Shown: positions 1-8,131 of the stretch, one piece after another | How positions within the stretch are numbered: the stretch's first letter is position 1 | Layout of the letters: the number at the start of each line of letters is the position of its first letter | Origin: an uncultured Collinsella sp. | GTDB lineage: Bacteria > Actinomycetota > Coriobacteriia > Coriobacteriales > Coriobacteriaceae | Assembly: GCA_959604825.1 (NCBI GenBank) | Contig: CAUHCN010000007.1 | Coordinates: forward strand, 8,167-72,166 | DNA: 64,000 nt | Direction: 5' to 3' | Notes under the pieces: model-generated | The model's database searches: none | Seen by the model: the letters and a program-made list of their open reading frames with translations, nothing else | Told to the model about the DNA's origin: nothing | Translations under genes and position numbers: made by a program

Positions 1-766
1 GCTCTGGTGTGGCTTCGGTAGCTGCGGGCACGGTCTCGGGTGCAGCGGCGGCAGGGGCAGCCTGCTCGGCAGTCGGCGTCTCTGGCTCGTCAACAGGCTC
101 GGGCGCGGGCTCCGATTCGCCAAACGGCAGCGAGGGCTGCACCACGCCACCCGGGAGCTTTGCCTCGGGCTTAGGGTCGCCCAACAACTTGCCGCGACGG
201 CGACGAGCGGGCTTCTCAGCCTCGCGCGCAGCCTCGGCGGCCGCCTCGCGCGCCTTCTCGGCAACAAACGCCGCGGCCGAAGTATCGAGCTGCACCGTCG
301 CGTGCGTACGAGCGGGTGCGGCGACCTCGCCGGCGTGCATTACGATGACGCCGCAGGTGCTCGTCTTAACGAACTCGACCATCTTGGGGTCGGTGAAGCC
401 CGTCACATCGTTGACAATCGAAGCACCGCAGCGCACCGCCGCCTTGGCAACCGCCACATGACGCGTATCGATCGAGACGATAGCGCCCTCTTTGGCGAGC
501 GCGCGCACGACGGGCAGCACGCGACGCGCCTCCTCGTCGGGGTTGACCGGGGTAAAGCCGGGGCGCGTGGACTCGCCGCCCACGTCGATGATGTCGGCGC
601 CGGCATCGAGCATCGCCAGGCCGTACTCGATGGCGGCATCCGGGTCGAAGTGCTCCCCGCCGTCGCTAAACGAATCGGGCGTCACATTGAGGACGCCCAT
701 GATGCGCGGACGATCAAAGCTGAGCTCGTACTTTCCGCACCGCCATGTCTTGCTGTCGTTCGCCAT
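1..766 (-). CDS. folP: Dihydropteroate synthase, 3' part beyond the window
   Basis: Condenses p-aminobenzoate with 6-hydroxymethyl-dihydropterin diphosphate in folate synthesis, in the cytoplasm. The first 255 residues are visible. They contain NVTPDSFSDGG (27-37), GGESTRPG (63-70) and the IVND segment (117-120). The ATG at 766 has an AGGAGG six bases upstream; an in-frame ATG at 772 lies too close to that site. After VMH at 142-144, where family members normally continue with a short MxGxPxxMQ loop, the frame enters a long Ala/Glu/Pro-rich, low-complexity stretch with an RRRRGK patch. This runs at least to the window edge without a stop. It is either a large insertion in the substrate loop or a linker to another domain outside the window. 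The family call for the N-terminal half is secure; the C-terminal layout cannot be judged. Confidence 0.88.
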   Translation of the reverse strand, partial: MANDSKTWRCGKYELSFDRPRIMGVLNVTPDSFSDGGEHFDPDAAIEYGLAMLDAGADIIDVGGESTRPGFTPVNPDEEARRVLPVVRALAKEGAIVSIDTRHVAVAKAAVRCGASIVNDVTGFTDPKMVEFVKTSTCGVIVMHAGEVAAPARTHATVQLDTSAAAFVAEKAREAAAEAAREAEKPARRRRGKLLGDPKPEAKLPGGVVQPSLPFGESEPAPEPVDEPETPTAEQAAPAAAAPETVPAATEATPE

Positions 767-860
767 GAACATCCTCCTAAAATGCCCACGCCGCCGCGCT
801 CGGGCGCTGACGGCGGGGTCGCTTTGCAATCAGTCTTTCTATTGTATCCGCGCGCGCGGA

Positions 861-1613
861 CTAGAACGCAAACGCGGCCGCGATGTCGCAAGAAATCAGC
901 AGGTCGGCATTTGCATCCTGATCGGTGGGCGCCAAATTGCAAATGGCCAGCGTATCGCCAGTAAAGTAACGCGTAAGGCCCGCCGCCGGATACACTACGA
1001 GCGAGGTTCCGCCCACGACGAGGGCGTCGGCTGCGGCGATGGCAGCAACGGCGCCGGTAAGCACACGCTCATCGAGCGGCTCTTCGTAGAGGACCACATC
1101 GGGCTTGATGCGACCGCCGCACGCAGGACACACGGGCACGCCCACGGCATCCTCGTGCTCGCGCGCGCAAATCCATTCGGCGCTGTAGACCGCGCCGCAC
1201 GTCTGGCAGATATTGCGGTGGACCGAGCCGTGCAGCTCAAACACGCGCCGTGAACCGGCCACCTGATGCAGGCCATCGATGTTTTGCGTCACCACGGCGT
1301 CGAGCTTGCCGGCACGCTCCAGCTCGGCCAGCTTGGTGTGGCAGCAGTTGGGCTTGGCGCCAAGCGCGATCATCTTGGTGCGGTAGAAGTCGAAGAACTC
1401 GGCCGGATGCGTCTCATAAAAGCTATGCGAGAGCATAGTCTCGGGCGGATAGGAAAACCGCTGGTGACACAGACCGTCCACGCTGCGGAAATCGGGAATG
1501 CCGCTTGCCGTGGAAACACCCGCGCCGCCAAAGAAGACCACGTGGCTATGGGTTTCGAACAGCTCCGCCAGCGCGGCGGAGGCCTGCTTGGGATCCGATA
1601 TTGCCTGCGTCAT
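861..1613 (-). CDS. Sirtuin, NAD-dependent protein deacylase (SIR2 family)
   Basis: Removes acyl groups from lysines using NAD+, giving nicotinamide and O-acyl-ADP-ribose; cytoplasmic. The 250-residue protein has the Rossmann motif GAGVS (30-34), GIPDFR (38-43), TQNIDGLH (109-116), the catalytic His128 in ELHGS, and four zinc-binding cysteines (136, 139, 162, 165) in the usual CxxC...CxxC order. The start at 1613 follows GGAGG by six bases; a longer frame upstream has no such site. The short zinc module and length fit the bacterial CobB/SrtN group. It stands alone between folP and the divergent exonuclease gene, so its targets cannot be inferred. Confidence 0.93.
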   Translation of the reverse strand: MTQAISDPKQASAALAELFETHSHVVFFGGAGVSTASGIPDFRSVDGLCHQRFSYPPETMLSHSFYETHPAEFFDFYRTKMIALGAKPNCCHTKLAELERAGKLDAVVTQNIDGLHQVAGSRRVFELHGSVHRNICQTCGAVYSAEWICAREHEDAVGVPVCPACGGRIKPDVVLYEEPLDERVLTGAVAAIAAADALVVGGTSLVVYPAAGLTRYFTGDTLAICNLAPTDQDANADLLISCDIAAAFAF

Positions 1614-1726
1614 ATATGTCCTCCGTCCGTGTCTCCGGGACGGCGGCGTTCGCACTATCACTCGCGGACTCCGCCCCGCTCTAGTTGCGTTAATCTTAAG
1701 CCTGCCAACCCCGTCGAAAGGACACC

Positions 1727-2545
1727 ATGCCTCAGACTTACACCTTTGCCTCGTGGAACGTTAACGGTCTGCGCGCCGTGCTCAAAAAGGACCCGAGCTT
1801 TATCCAGATCGCGCAGGAGCTCGATGCCGACATCCTGGCGCTGCAAGAGACCAAGCTGCAAGAGGGCCAGGTCGATATCGACCTGCCCGGCTATCACCAA
1901 ACCTGGAGCTACGCCGAGCGCAAAGGCTATTCGGGCACCGCGGTCTTTAGCCGCCAGGAACCGCTGCGCGTGCTGCACGCCGATGCCCTGCTGCCCTACG
2001 CCGGCGAGGGCGAGGCGGCCGAGCTCGTAGCGCAGGCTGCAACCGAGGGCCGCGTCTGCGCGCTCGAGTTCGACAAGTTTTGGTTTGTCGACGTCTATAC
2101 GCCCAATGCCCAAAACGAGCTCGCGCGCATCGACGTGCGCATGGCGTGGGACGATGCCTACCGCGGCTTTTTGGGCGCACTTGAGCGCGAGGGCGGCAAA
2201 CCCGTCGTAACCTGCGGCGACTTTAACGTTGCGCACGAGGAGATCGACCTTAAGAACCCCAAGTCCAACCGCGGCAACGCGGGCTTTTCGGACGAGGAGC
2301 GCGGCAAGTTTACCGAGCTGCTCAACGCCGGCTTTACCGACACCTGGCGCGCGGCAAACCCCGACGTCGAGGGCGTCTACAGCTGGTGGAGTTACCGATT
2401 TAATGCGCGCAAGAACAACGCCGGCTGGCGCATCGATTACTTCCTGGTGAGTGACGCCATCGCCGACAACGTACGCGACACCGGCATCCGCGGCGACATC
2501 TTCGGCAGCGACCACTGCCCCGTCACCCTCGCGCTAGAGCTCTAG
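1727..2545 (+). CDS. xth: Exodeoxyribonuclease III / AP endonuclease
   Basis: Cleaves DNA at abasic sites and degrades 3' ends in base excision repair. The 272 residues cover one exonuclease-endonuclease-phosphatase domain. Visible landmarks are SWNVNGLR near the N-terminus, LQETK with the metal-binding Glu41, VYTPNAQ, CGDFNVAH and the terminal GSDHCPV carrying the Asp-His pair. The length matches the ExoA/XthA group. The ATG follows GAAAGGA. It is a single gene divergent from the sirtuin, and the structured repeats at 2561-3062 follow its stop codon. Confidence 0.95.
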   Translation: MPQTYTFASWNVNGLRAVLKKDPSFIQIAQELDADILALQETKLQEGQVDIDLPGYHQTWSYAERKGYSGTAVFSRQEPLRVLHADALLPYAGEGEAAELVAQAATEGRVCALEFDKFWFVDVYTPNAQNELARIDVRMAWDDAYRGFLGALEREGGKPVVTCGDFNVAHEEIDLKNPKSNRGNAGFSDEERGKFTELLNAGFTDTWRAANPDVEGVYSWWSYRFNARKNNAGWRIDYFLVSDAIADNVRDTGIRGDIFGSDHCPVTLALEL

Positions 2546-2560
2546 CCCCAGCTGATCCCC

Positions 2561-2800
2561 TGGGGACGGAGGAAAACGAATCATTTTGGGCCTCGTGGGG
2601 GTATCCACGTGACCCATCCGCCACGAAACACGCCCATCTACTACGTTTAAGCCACCACCCTCAACCACAGTGAACAACGCAAAAAGAAAACCGCACGTAG
2701 AAAGCCTGCGGTTTTTCATAAAACGCGGTCATGGTCGGGACTATCAAGCTAAACGTAGTAGATGGGCCAGTTTCGTGGCAAGCGCCGTCAACTGATTCCC
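2561..2800. repeat. Structured palindromic repeat, tandem unit 1
   Basis: Unit 1 of two diverged tandem units. It begins tggggacggaggaaaa and ends near tgattccc. Arms of 28 bp at 2621-2648 and 2751-2778 are inverted copies with two mismatches. Inside lies a smaller hairpin with a run of T (aaaaccgca at 2687-2695 against tgcggtttt at 2707-2715) that could end transcription from either side. No credible gene lies in 2546-3080. Confidence 0.75.
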
Positions 2801-2810
2801 TGGGGACATC

Positions 2811-3062
2811 TGGGGACGGAAGAAAATGGATCAATTTGGCTCTCTGAGGGCCACGATGCCCGTCATATCAGCCGGCCATTCCAAAACTATGCCGGTTTAC
2901 GGGGCTGAATCGCGAACCCCCAACCATATGCAATTCCGAGATAATAAAACGCAGGTAGACGGTGTGCCCTATTTCGAAAAATGCTGGTATGGTCGGCCCG
3001 CGCCAATCTAGCCCCGTAAACCGGCATAGTTTTAAAATGGCACTTCGGCAGTATTGATTCCC
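2811..3062. repeat. Structured palindromic repeat, tandem unit 2
   Basis: Unit 2 begins tggggacggaagaaaa, 250 bases after unit 1, and ends in tgattccc. Its 31-bp arms (2876-2906 and 3010-3040) are inverted copies with two mismatches. The flanks align with unit 1 (shared gatca, tttgg, ccacg, atggtcgg, tggca and tgattccc blocks at matching offsets), but the arm sequences differ while remaining self-complementary. The pairing is therefore conserved and the arm sequence is not. Confidence 0.7.
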
Positions 3063-3080
3063 GCCCCGGCGCGACCAGCC

Positions 3081-3794
3081 CTACAGCCCGTATTTCACGA
3101 CGACACGGTTAATGCGACGGCACCAAGGCTTGTACAAGGCGGCCAAAAACACGCAGGTCGCAAGGCCGTGCGTAATATCGAACGGCACTGCCGTGGCAAG
3201 ACGCGCCACGGCACCCGCCCAAGTAAGCGGCTGTACAAAACCAATGATGTCATACGCGTTGATCACGACGCCATACAGCAAGCCCGACGCAAAGCCATAC
3301 GCCAACAGTGCCGGCATTCGCACGGTTCCATCGGCGCGGTCAAACGCGCCCGCATGCGCCAGTGCGCCACCGATATAGCCCACCAGACCCCAGGCATACA
3401 TCTGCCACGGCGTCCACATGCCCTGCCCAAAAAAGAAATTGCTGGTCAGCGCTGCCAACACGCCAACCATAAAACCATTGCGGCGACCAAGCGTCGCCCC
3501 CGCGATAATGGCGATGGCGCTCACCGGTTTAAAGTCGGGAATGGGGCCAAACAAGATGCGCCCCGCCGCGGCCAACGCCGCCAACACCAGCGTGGGCATA
3601 ATCTGGCGCAGGCCCGGGCGCGACGCCTCGTAACCCGCAAAGAACAGTGCGAGCACGAGCGCCACTACAACCAGCATGGCAAGCGCCGCCTGCTCAATGC
3701 CCACCAGCAACGCCGCAGCCATCACGGCTGGCACCGCCAGCAGCAGCGGGATCTCCAGTTTTGCAAGCAAGCGCGAGAAACGACAGTCCGTCAT
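3081..3794 (-). CDS. ECF transporter substrate-binding S component
   Basis: Integral membrane protein of 237 residues with about six hydrophobic segments, the last gene of an ECF importer operon. It would bind a vitamin or similar micronutrient and dock onto the T component. A PDFKPVSAIAIIAG segment and the FFFGQGMWTPWQMYAWGL region resemble ECF S components of actinobacteria; I cannot assign the substrate. The ATG at 3794 begins five bases past the stop of the ATPase gene, so translation is probably coupled. The same operon supplies its own ATPase and T subunit, so this looks like a dedicated (group I) system rather than a shared module. Confidence 0.8.
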   Translation of the reverse strand: MTDCRFSRLLAKLEIPLLLAVPAVMAAALLVGIEQAALAMLVVVALVLALFFAGYEASRPGLRQIMPTLVLAALAAAGRILFGPIPDFKPVSAIAIIAGATLGRRNGFMVGVLAALTSNFFFGQGMWTPWQMYAWGLVGYIGGALAHAGAFDRADGTVRMPALLAYGFASGLLYGVVINAYDIIGFVQPLTWAGAVARLATAVPFDITHGLATCVFLAALYKPWCRRINRVVVKYGL

Positions 3795-3798
3795 CCCA

Positions 3799-5442
3799 TC
3801 ACGCCCTATAGAACACGTTGTCGGCAAAGAAGTCGGCCGGGGGCTCCATGCAGGCAATCTCGCCGTCAAACATCATGGCGACGTCGTCGGACACCTGCTC
3901 GGCAAAGTCTAAGTCGTGCGTGGCCATGATGACGGTACCGCCGGCATTCGCATGGTCACGCAGGGCGCGGGCGATGATACGGCGGCTCTCCAGGTCCAAG
4001 CCCTTCGTGGGCTCGTCAAGCAGCAGCAGCTCGGGGCCAATCAGCAGCAGCTTTGCCAGCGCGAGCAGCTGGCGCTGTCCGCCCGAGAGGTCGTAGGGGT
4101 GGCGCGTCTCCAGGCCGTCCAATCCCAGTTGCGCCGCACGCTCCCGCGCCAAGTTCTCGTCATATCCGCAGGTCGAGGCCCATTCCATCAGCTCATCGCG
4201 AACCGTCTCGGCGACCAGCAGGGCCTTGGGATTCTGTGGCAGCAGCGCCGCCGAAGCCGCTCCGCGCACCATGCGGCCGCGCTGCAGCTTGGCGGTCTTG
4301 GCCAGCACCGAGAGCATCGTCGACTTGCCGCAGCCGTTTCCGCCCACGACCGCATGCACCGCGCCGGCTGAAAACGTCACATCGAGCCCGCGCAGCACCC
4401 AACCGCCAACGCGATCGTAGCGAAACCAGCCTTCCGACAGGGTGGTAGCCGACCCGCCGTGCATTTTTTGGAGTATTCTGCCTCCATCCGTGCGCGGGAA
4501 GGCTTCCGAGCCGTTCTCGAGTGACGTTTGCGCCACAAATTCGGACGATTTGTCCAATTCCGAACTTTTTTTCGCGCTCGCTACGTCCCCGGGCGGCTCC
4601 AGAGAGCCCAAATTGTCCTCACGCCTGCTGAATACTCCGTTTTTTGCACATCGGATGGCACCCCACCCCAACATGTCATCGGAAAACAGCGATTCTCGGC
4701 GTCCCAAAGAAGCCATATCCGCCACCTCGCGCACACGACCGCCCTCAATCCGGTACGCACACGTCGCATACTCGAGCATCGGCCGCGGTTGATGCGTAGC
4801 CACAACAACCGTGCAGCCCAGCTCACGGTTCGCGCGAAACAGCGCGTGCAGAAAATTCTTCTCGGCAACGGGATCGAGCTGAGACGTGGGCTCGTCGAGT
4901 AGCAGCACACGCGGACGCAGCGCCAGGACGGCGGCAAGCGACAGCAGCTGTTTGCGGCCACCCGAAAGCGTATCGGTATCGCGATGAAGCCAGTCCTCCA
5001 GACCAAAGAAATAGCTGGTCTCGGCAACACGGCGGCGCATCTCGTCGCGCGACATGCCTAAGTTTTCCAGGCCAAACGCCATCTCGTGCCACACGGTCTC
5101 GCACACAATCTGGTTCTCGGGATCCTGGAACACGTAGCCCACGCACTCCGCAGACGCGCGCACGTCCATGTCGGCAACGTTCTCGCCCAGCACGCGCGCA
5201 TCGCCAGTGCGCTCGCCCGCCGGAGCGATCTCGGGCTTGAGCAGCGACAGCAGCGTCGACTTACCCGATCCGGTACCGCCAACAAGCAGCGCAAATGCAC
5301 CTTGGGGGACAGACCAGTCGAGCCCCTCGAGCACCGCAGCATCAGCCCCGGGGTAGGTAAAGCTCAGGCTCCGCACCTCAATCGCCGGCATATCCGGGTC
5401 GCACGCCGCGCCCGACACCGGGCCACTATCCAACCGAGCCAT
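3799..5442 (-). CDS. ECF transporter fused double ATPase (EcfA-EcfA')
   Basis: Both ATPase subunits of the ECF energising module are joined in one 547-residue chain. Domain 1 (about 20-245) has Walker A GGTGSGKST, Q-loop FQDPENQ, signature LSGGRKQ and Walker B VLLLDEPTS. Domain 2 (about 330-540) has GGNGCGKST, LLPQNPK, LSGGQRQ and LLLLDEPTK. The start overlaps the ecfT stop (TGATG). The linker between the domains is long and odd: codons from 4650 down to 4459 encode about 64 charged, Ser-rich residues. The DNA there is bounded by imperfect inverted repeats and contains more A+T than its surroundings, suggesting an in-frame insertion. Both nucleotide-binding domains look intact, so the protein should be functional. 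Confidence 0.9.
   Translation of the reverse strand: MARLDSGPVSGAACDPDMPAIEVRSLSFTYPGADAAVLEGLDWSVPQGAFALLVGGTGSGKSTLLSLLKPEIAPAGERTGDARVLGENVADMDVRASAECVGYVFQDPENQIVCETVWHEMAFGLENLGMSRDEMRRRVAETSYFFGLEDWLHRDTDTLSGGRKQLLSLAAVLALRPRVLLLDEPTSQLDPVAEKNFLHALFRANRELGCTVVVATHQPRPMLEYATCAYRIEGGRVREVADMASLGRRESLFSDDMLGWGAIRCAKNGVFSRREDNLGSLEPPGDVASAKKSSELDKSSEFVAQTSLENGSEAFPRTDGGRILQKMHGGSATTLSEGWFRYDRVGGWVLRGLDVTFSAGAVHAVVGGNGCGKSTMLSVLAKTAKLQRGRMVRGAASAALLPQNPKALLVAETVRDELMEWASTCGYDENLARERAAQLGLDGLETRHPYDLSGGQRQLLALAKLLLIGPELLLLDEPTKGLDLESRRIIARALRDHANAGGTVIMATHDLDFAEQVSDDVAMMFDGEIACMEPPADFFADNVFYRA
4459..4650. repeat. Candidate in-frame inserted element inside the ECF ATPase gene
   Basis: This segment is 192 bp, exactly 64 codons. 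It is bounded by imperfect inverted ends: gtgca, a six-base A/T run, then ggagtattc and gc, with 16 of 24 positions paired. It holds A/T-rich runs unlike the flanking coding DNA and codes for the interdomain linker only. This could be a palindromic element tolerated within a gene, or simply a divergent linker. Comparison with orthologues lacking it would decide. Confidence 0.5.
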
Positions 5443-6497
5443 CAGCCGAACCTCTTCTCATCGATCGCATGCAGCACGCAGGGCAGCACCATCCAGGCAG
5501 CGTACACGACATAGCCCAGCCACGGCGCGGGCACCGAAAGCTGCGGGTAAAACGAATACTGCGTTGTCGCGGTCCATGCCACCGCCACCGCGGCGGTACC
5601 AAACACTGCAAGTCCAACCAGCGCGGCAACATCGCCGCGCCTCAGCCGATACCGCGCATACGTCGTACGGCGCGACGCAGCACCCCACCCGCGCGAGCGC
5701 ATGGCATCCGCGCGCTCAAGCGAATCTTCCATGCCCCAGCCCATCAGCACGCTCGAGGCCCGCAGGCGCGAACGCACGGGGTCGGCCGGCGCGCGCCCCG
5801 GCACATCGATCGCGTCCTGCACCGCCAGCACCGCGCGACCGCGGCGCAAAAACTGTGGGATAAGCCGCATGCACATCGAGATCATGAGCGCGATCACCGG
5901 CGCGGCGTTGCCCAAAAGCGCAAGCACCTTATCGTATTCGAGCATCGACGCCGCGGCCTCAAACCACAGCACGCTCGCCACAAACAGCCCACCCATGCAC
6001 AGGCCGTACATCATGCTCTCCAAATACACCACGCGCATGCCAATATGGAAAAGCTCGGTCGAGCCCGATGCGCTAAACAGCGGGTTGACCAGTGCAATGA
6101 TCAAAATCACCGGCAGCTGCCAGCGAAGCGCGCCCAACGTGCGGGCAGCCCCGCGCGTCGCAAATCCATACGCCAACCCGCCCGCGAGCGACAGCGCAAT
6201 CAGCACCGGTTGCATCGAGAACATGGTGAGCCCCAACGTCAGCACCATGTAGAGTGACGGCACCGCCGGATGCGACATCGAGAATGCCGCGACGGGCTCG
6301 TTGCCCGATTCCTCTCGCATGATATCCACGGGCACCCCCGTCCCCTCGCTCAAACGACAACGCCGCAGCGCCTCCGCCATACACAACCAGCGCAAACGCC
6401 GCACCGCCGGCCCAAGCATCAGCTGCCGCAAACCAATCGTTACGCGCTCATCATATGCCTGCGGTATCATATTGCGCCGTGTATCGTTTCCAAACAC
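5442..6497 (-). CDS. ecfT: ECF transporter transmembrane T component
   Basis: Membrane scaffold that couples the ATPases to the S component. The protein has several hydrophobic segments and the coupling-helix signature LERADAMRSRGWG near residue 280, typical of EcfT/CbiQ. A 5' GTG at 6497 gives 351 residues. An in-frame ATG at 6470 would give 342. Neither has a good ribosome binding site, so the start is uncertain. About 110 N-terminal residues precede the first clear membrane segment, longer than in most EcfT. It is the first gene of the operon and diverges from glmU, with only 29 bp between the two coding regions. Confidence 0.85.
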   Translation of the reverse strand: MFGNDTRRNMIPQAYDERVTIGLRQLMLGPAVRRLRWLCMAEALRRCRLSEGTGVPVDIMREESGNEPVAAFSMSHPAVPSLYMVLTLGLTMFSMQPVLIALSLAGGLAYGFATRGAARTLGALRWQLPVILIIALVNPLFSASGSTELFHIGMRVVYLESMMYGLCMGGLFVASVLWFEAAASMLEYDKVLALLGNAAPVIALMISMCMRLIPQFLRRGRAVLAVQDAIDVPGRAPADPVRSRLRASSVLMGWGMEDSLERADAMRSRGWGAASRRTTYARYRLRRGDVAALVGLAVFGTAAVAVAWTATTQYSFYPQLSVPAPWLGYVVYAAWMVLPCVLHAIDEKRFG

Positions 6498-6526
6498 ACG
6501 TCTCTAATAACGTAACAGGAGATCAC

Positions 6527-7939
6527 ATGGACGCAACCGCAATTATCCTCGCCGCCGGCGAGGGCACCCGCATGAGGTCGAACCACTGCAAGGTTTCGCA
6601 CAAGATCCTGGGCAAGCCCATGGTTCAGTGGATCGTCGACGCCACCATCAAGGCCGGCTGCAGCCGCGTCGTGGTCGTCATCGGCAGCCACGCCGACGAG
6701 ATGCGCGCCCTCATCGATGGCGCCTACGCCAACAGCGCCACCAAGGTCGAGTGCGTCGAGCAGACCGAGCGTCTGGGCACCGGTCACGCCGTGAAGGTCG
6801 CACTCGAGGCCTGTGGCATCACGCAAGGCCCCGTCGTGGTGCTCAACGGCGACCTGCCGCTCATCACCGCCGACACCGTCGCCAAGTTCGCGCAAACCGT
6901 CGCCACCGGCGAGCTCGCCTGCACCGTCATGACCATGACCCCGCCCGATCCTTTCGGCTACGGCCGCATCAAGCTGGGCGCCGATGGTCAGATCGAGCGC
7001 ATCATCGAGCAGAAGGACTGCACGCCCGAGCAGGCCGCCACGCTGCTGGAGTGCAACGCCGGCTGCTACGCCTTTGACGGCGCGCAGCTCGCCGCCCACA
7101 TTAACGAGATCGGCAACGACAACGCGCAGTCCGAGTACTATCTGCCCGACATGCTCGAGATCCTCAAGGGCCACGGCCAGGCTGTCTCCATCTTCCACTG
7201 CGACGACTACCGCGACGGCCTGGGCGTCAACAGCCGCATCCAGCTCGCACAGCTCACCGCCATCGCGCGCGACCGCATCAACGAGCACTGGATGGCCGAG
7301 GGCGTTACCTTCATCGACCCCACGCAGGCCTGGATCGGCCCCGATGCCGTTATCGGCCGCGATACCGTCGTGTGGCCGCAGACGCACCTGATCGGCCACG
7401 TCACCGTGGGCGAGGAGTGCCAGCTCGGTCCCAACAGCCGCCTCACCGACACCACCGTCGGCAGCGGCTGCGTCATCGACGAGACCATCGCCATCGAGGC
7501 CGTCATCGAGAACGGCGTCGATTGCGGCCCGCGCGCCTACCTGCGCCCGGGCACCCACATGCTCGACGGCTCCAAGGCCGGCACGCACGTGGAGATCAAG
7601 AAGTCCACGATCGGCGAGGGCTCAAAGGTACCGCACCTGTCCTACATCGGCGACACCACCATGGGCTCCGGCGTCAACGTGGGCGCGGGCTCCATCACCT
7701 GCAACTACGATGGCGTGCACAAGCACAAGACCGTCATCGGCAAGGACGCCTTCATTGGCTCCGACACCATGATGGTCGCGCCCGCCCAGATCGGCGACGG
7801 CGCGCTCGTGGCCGCTGGCTCCGTCATCACCGAGCCGGTCCCGGCAGACGCGCTCGGTCTGGGCCGCGCCCGTCAGGTAAATATTGAGGGCTGGGCCGCC
7901 GATTACCGCCGCCGCCTGCACGAGGACGACGAGGTATAA
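6527..7939 (+). CDS. glmU: Bifunctional GlmU: GlcNAc-1-P uridyltransferase / GlcN-1-P acetyltransferase
   Basis: Makes UDP-GlcNAc for peptidoglycan. The 470 residues form an N-terminal pyrophosphorylase domain (LAAGEGTRM at 8-16 with Lys22, then VVLNGDLPL) and a C-terminal left-handed beta-helix (about 265-450) built of hexapeptide repeats, ending with the acetyl-CoA region VGAGSITCNYDG. Length is normal. The ATG at 6527 follows GGAG; upstream in-frame codons have no such site. A terminator follows at 7955-7989. In many bacteria glmU precedes prs, as here. Confidence 0.97.
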   Translation: MDATAIILAAGEGTRMRSNHCKVSHKILGKPMVQWIVDATIKAGCSRVVVVIGSHADEMRALIDGAYANSATKVECVEQTERLGTGHAVKVALEACGITQGPVVVLNGDLPLITADTVAKFAQTVATGELACTVMTMTPPDPFGYGRIKLGADGQIERIIEQKDCTPEQAATLLECNAGCYAFDGAQLAAHINEIGNDNAQSEYYLPDMLEILKGHGQAVSIFHCDDYRDGLGVNSRIQLAQLTAIARDRINEHWMAEGVTFIDPTQAWIGPDAVIGRDTVVWPQTHLIGHVTVGEECQLGPNSRLTDTTVGSGCVIDETIAIEAVIENGVDCGPRAYLRPGTHMLDGSKAGTHVEIKKSTIGEGSKVPHLSYIGDTTMGSGVNVGAGSITCNYDGVHKHKTVIGKDAFIGSDTMMVAPAQIGDGALVAAGSVITEPVPADALGLGRARQVNIEGWAADYRRRLHEDDEV

Positions 7940-7954
7940 CGTTTTACCAAGCAC

Positions 7955-7989
7955 AAAAGGAGCTGCTCCATGGGGGCGGCTCCTTTTTC
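7955..7989 (+). terminator. Rho-independent terminator after glmU
   Basis: The stem aaaaggagc pairs with ggctccttttt around a short loop and is followed by a T run, directly downstream of the glmU stop. Confidence 0.8.
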
Positions 7990-8131
7990 TATCGTGACCT
8001 GCGCAACCGGATGAGTGGTCGGTTCGTGTCCGTTGGCGGTAAAGACGTTATCAGGACCCGATAAACCCCGCCGCGCGGTTACAATGCAACAAGGCATCTA
8101 TATGGCATTCGATGTATAAAGGAGAAGGGTA

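Noticed and set aside
6467..7588. 373-codon minus-strand frame opposite glmU
   Set aside because: Repetitive Gly/Ala/Asp/Val composition from antisense GC-rich codons; glmU is certain on the plus strand.
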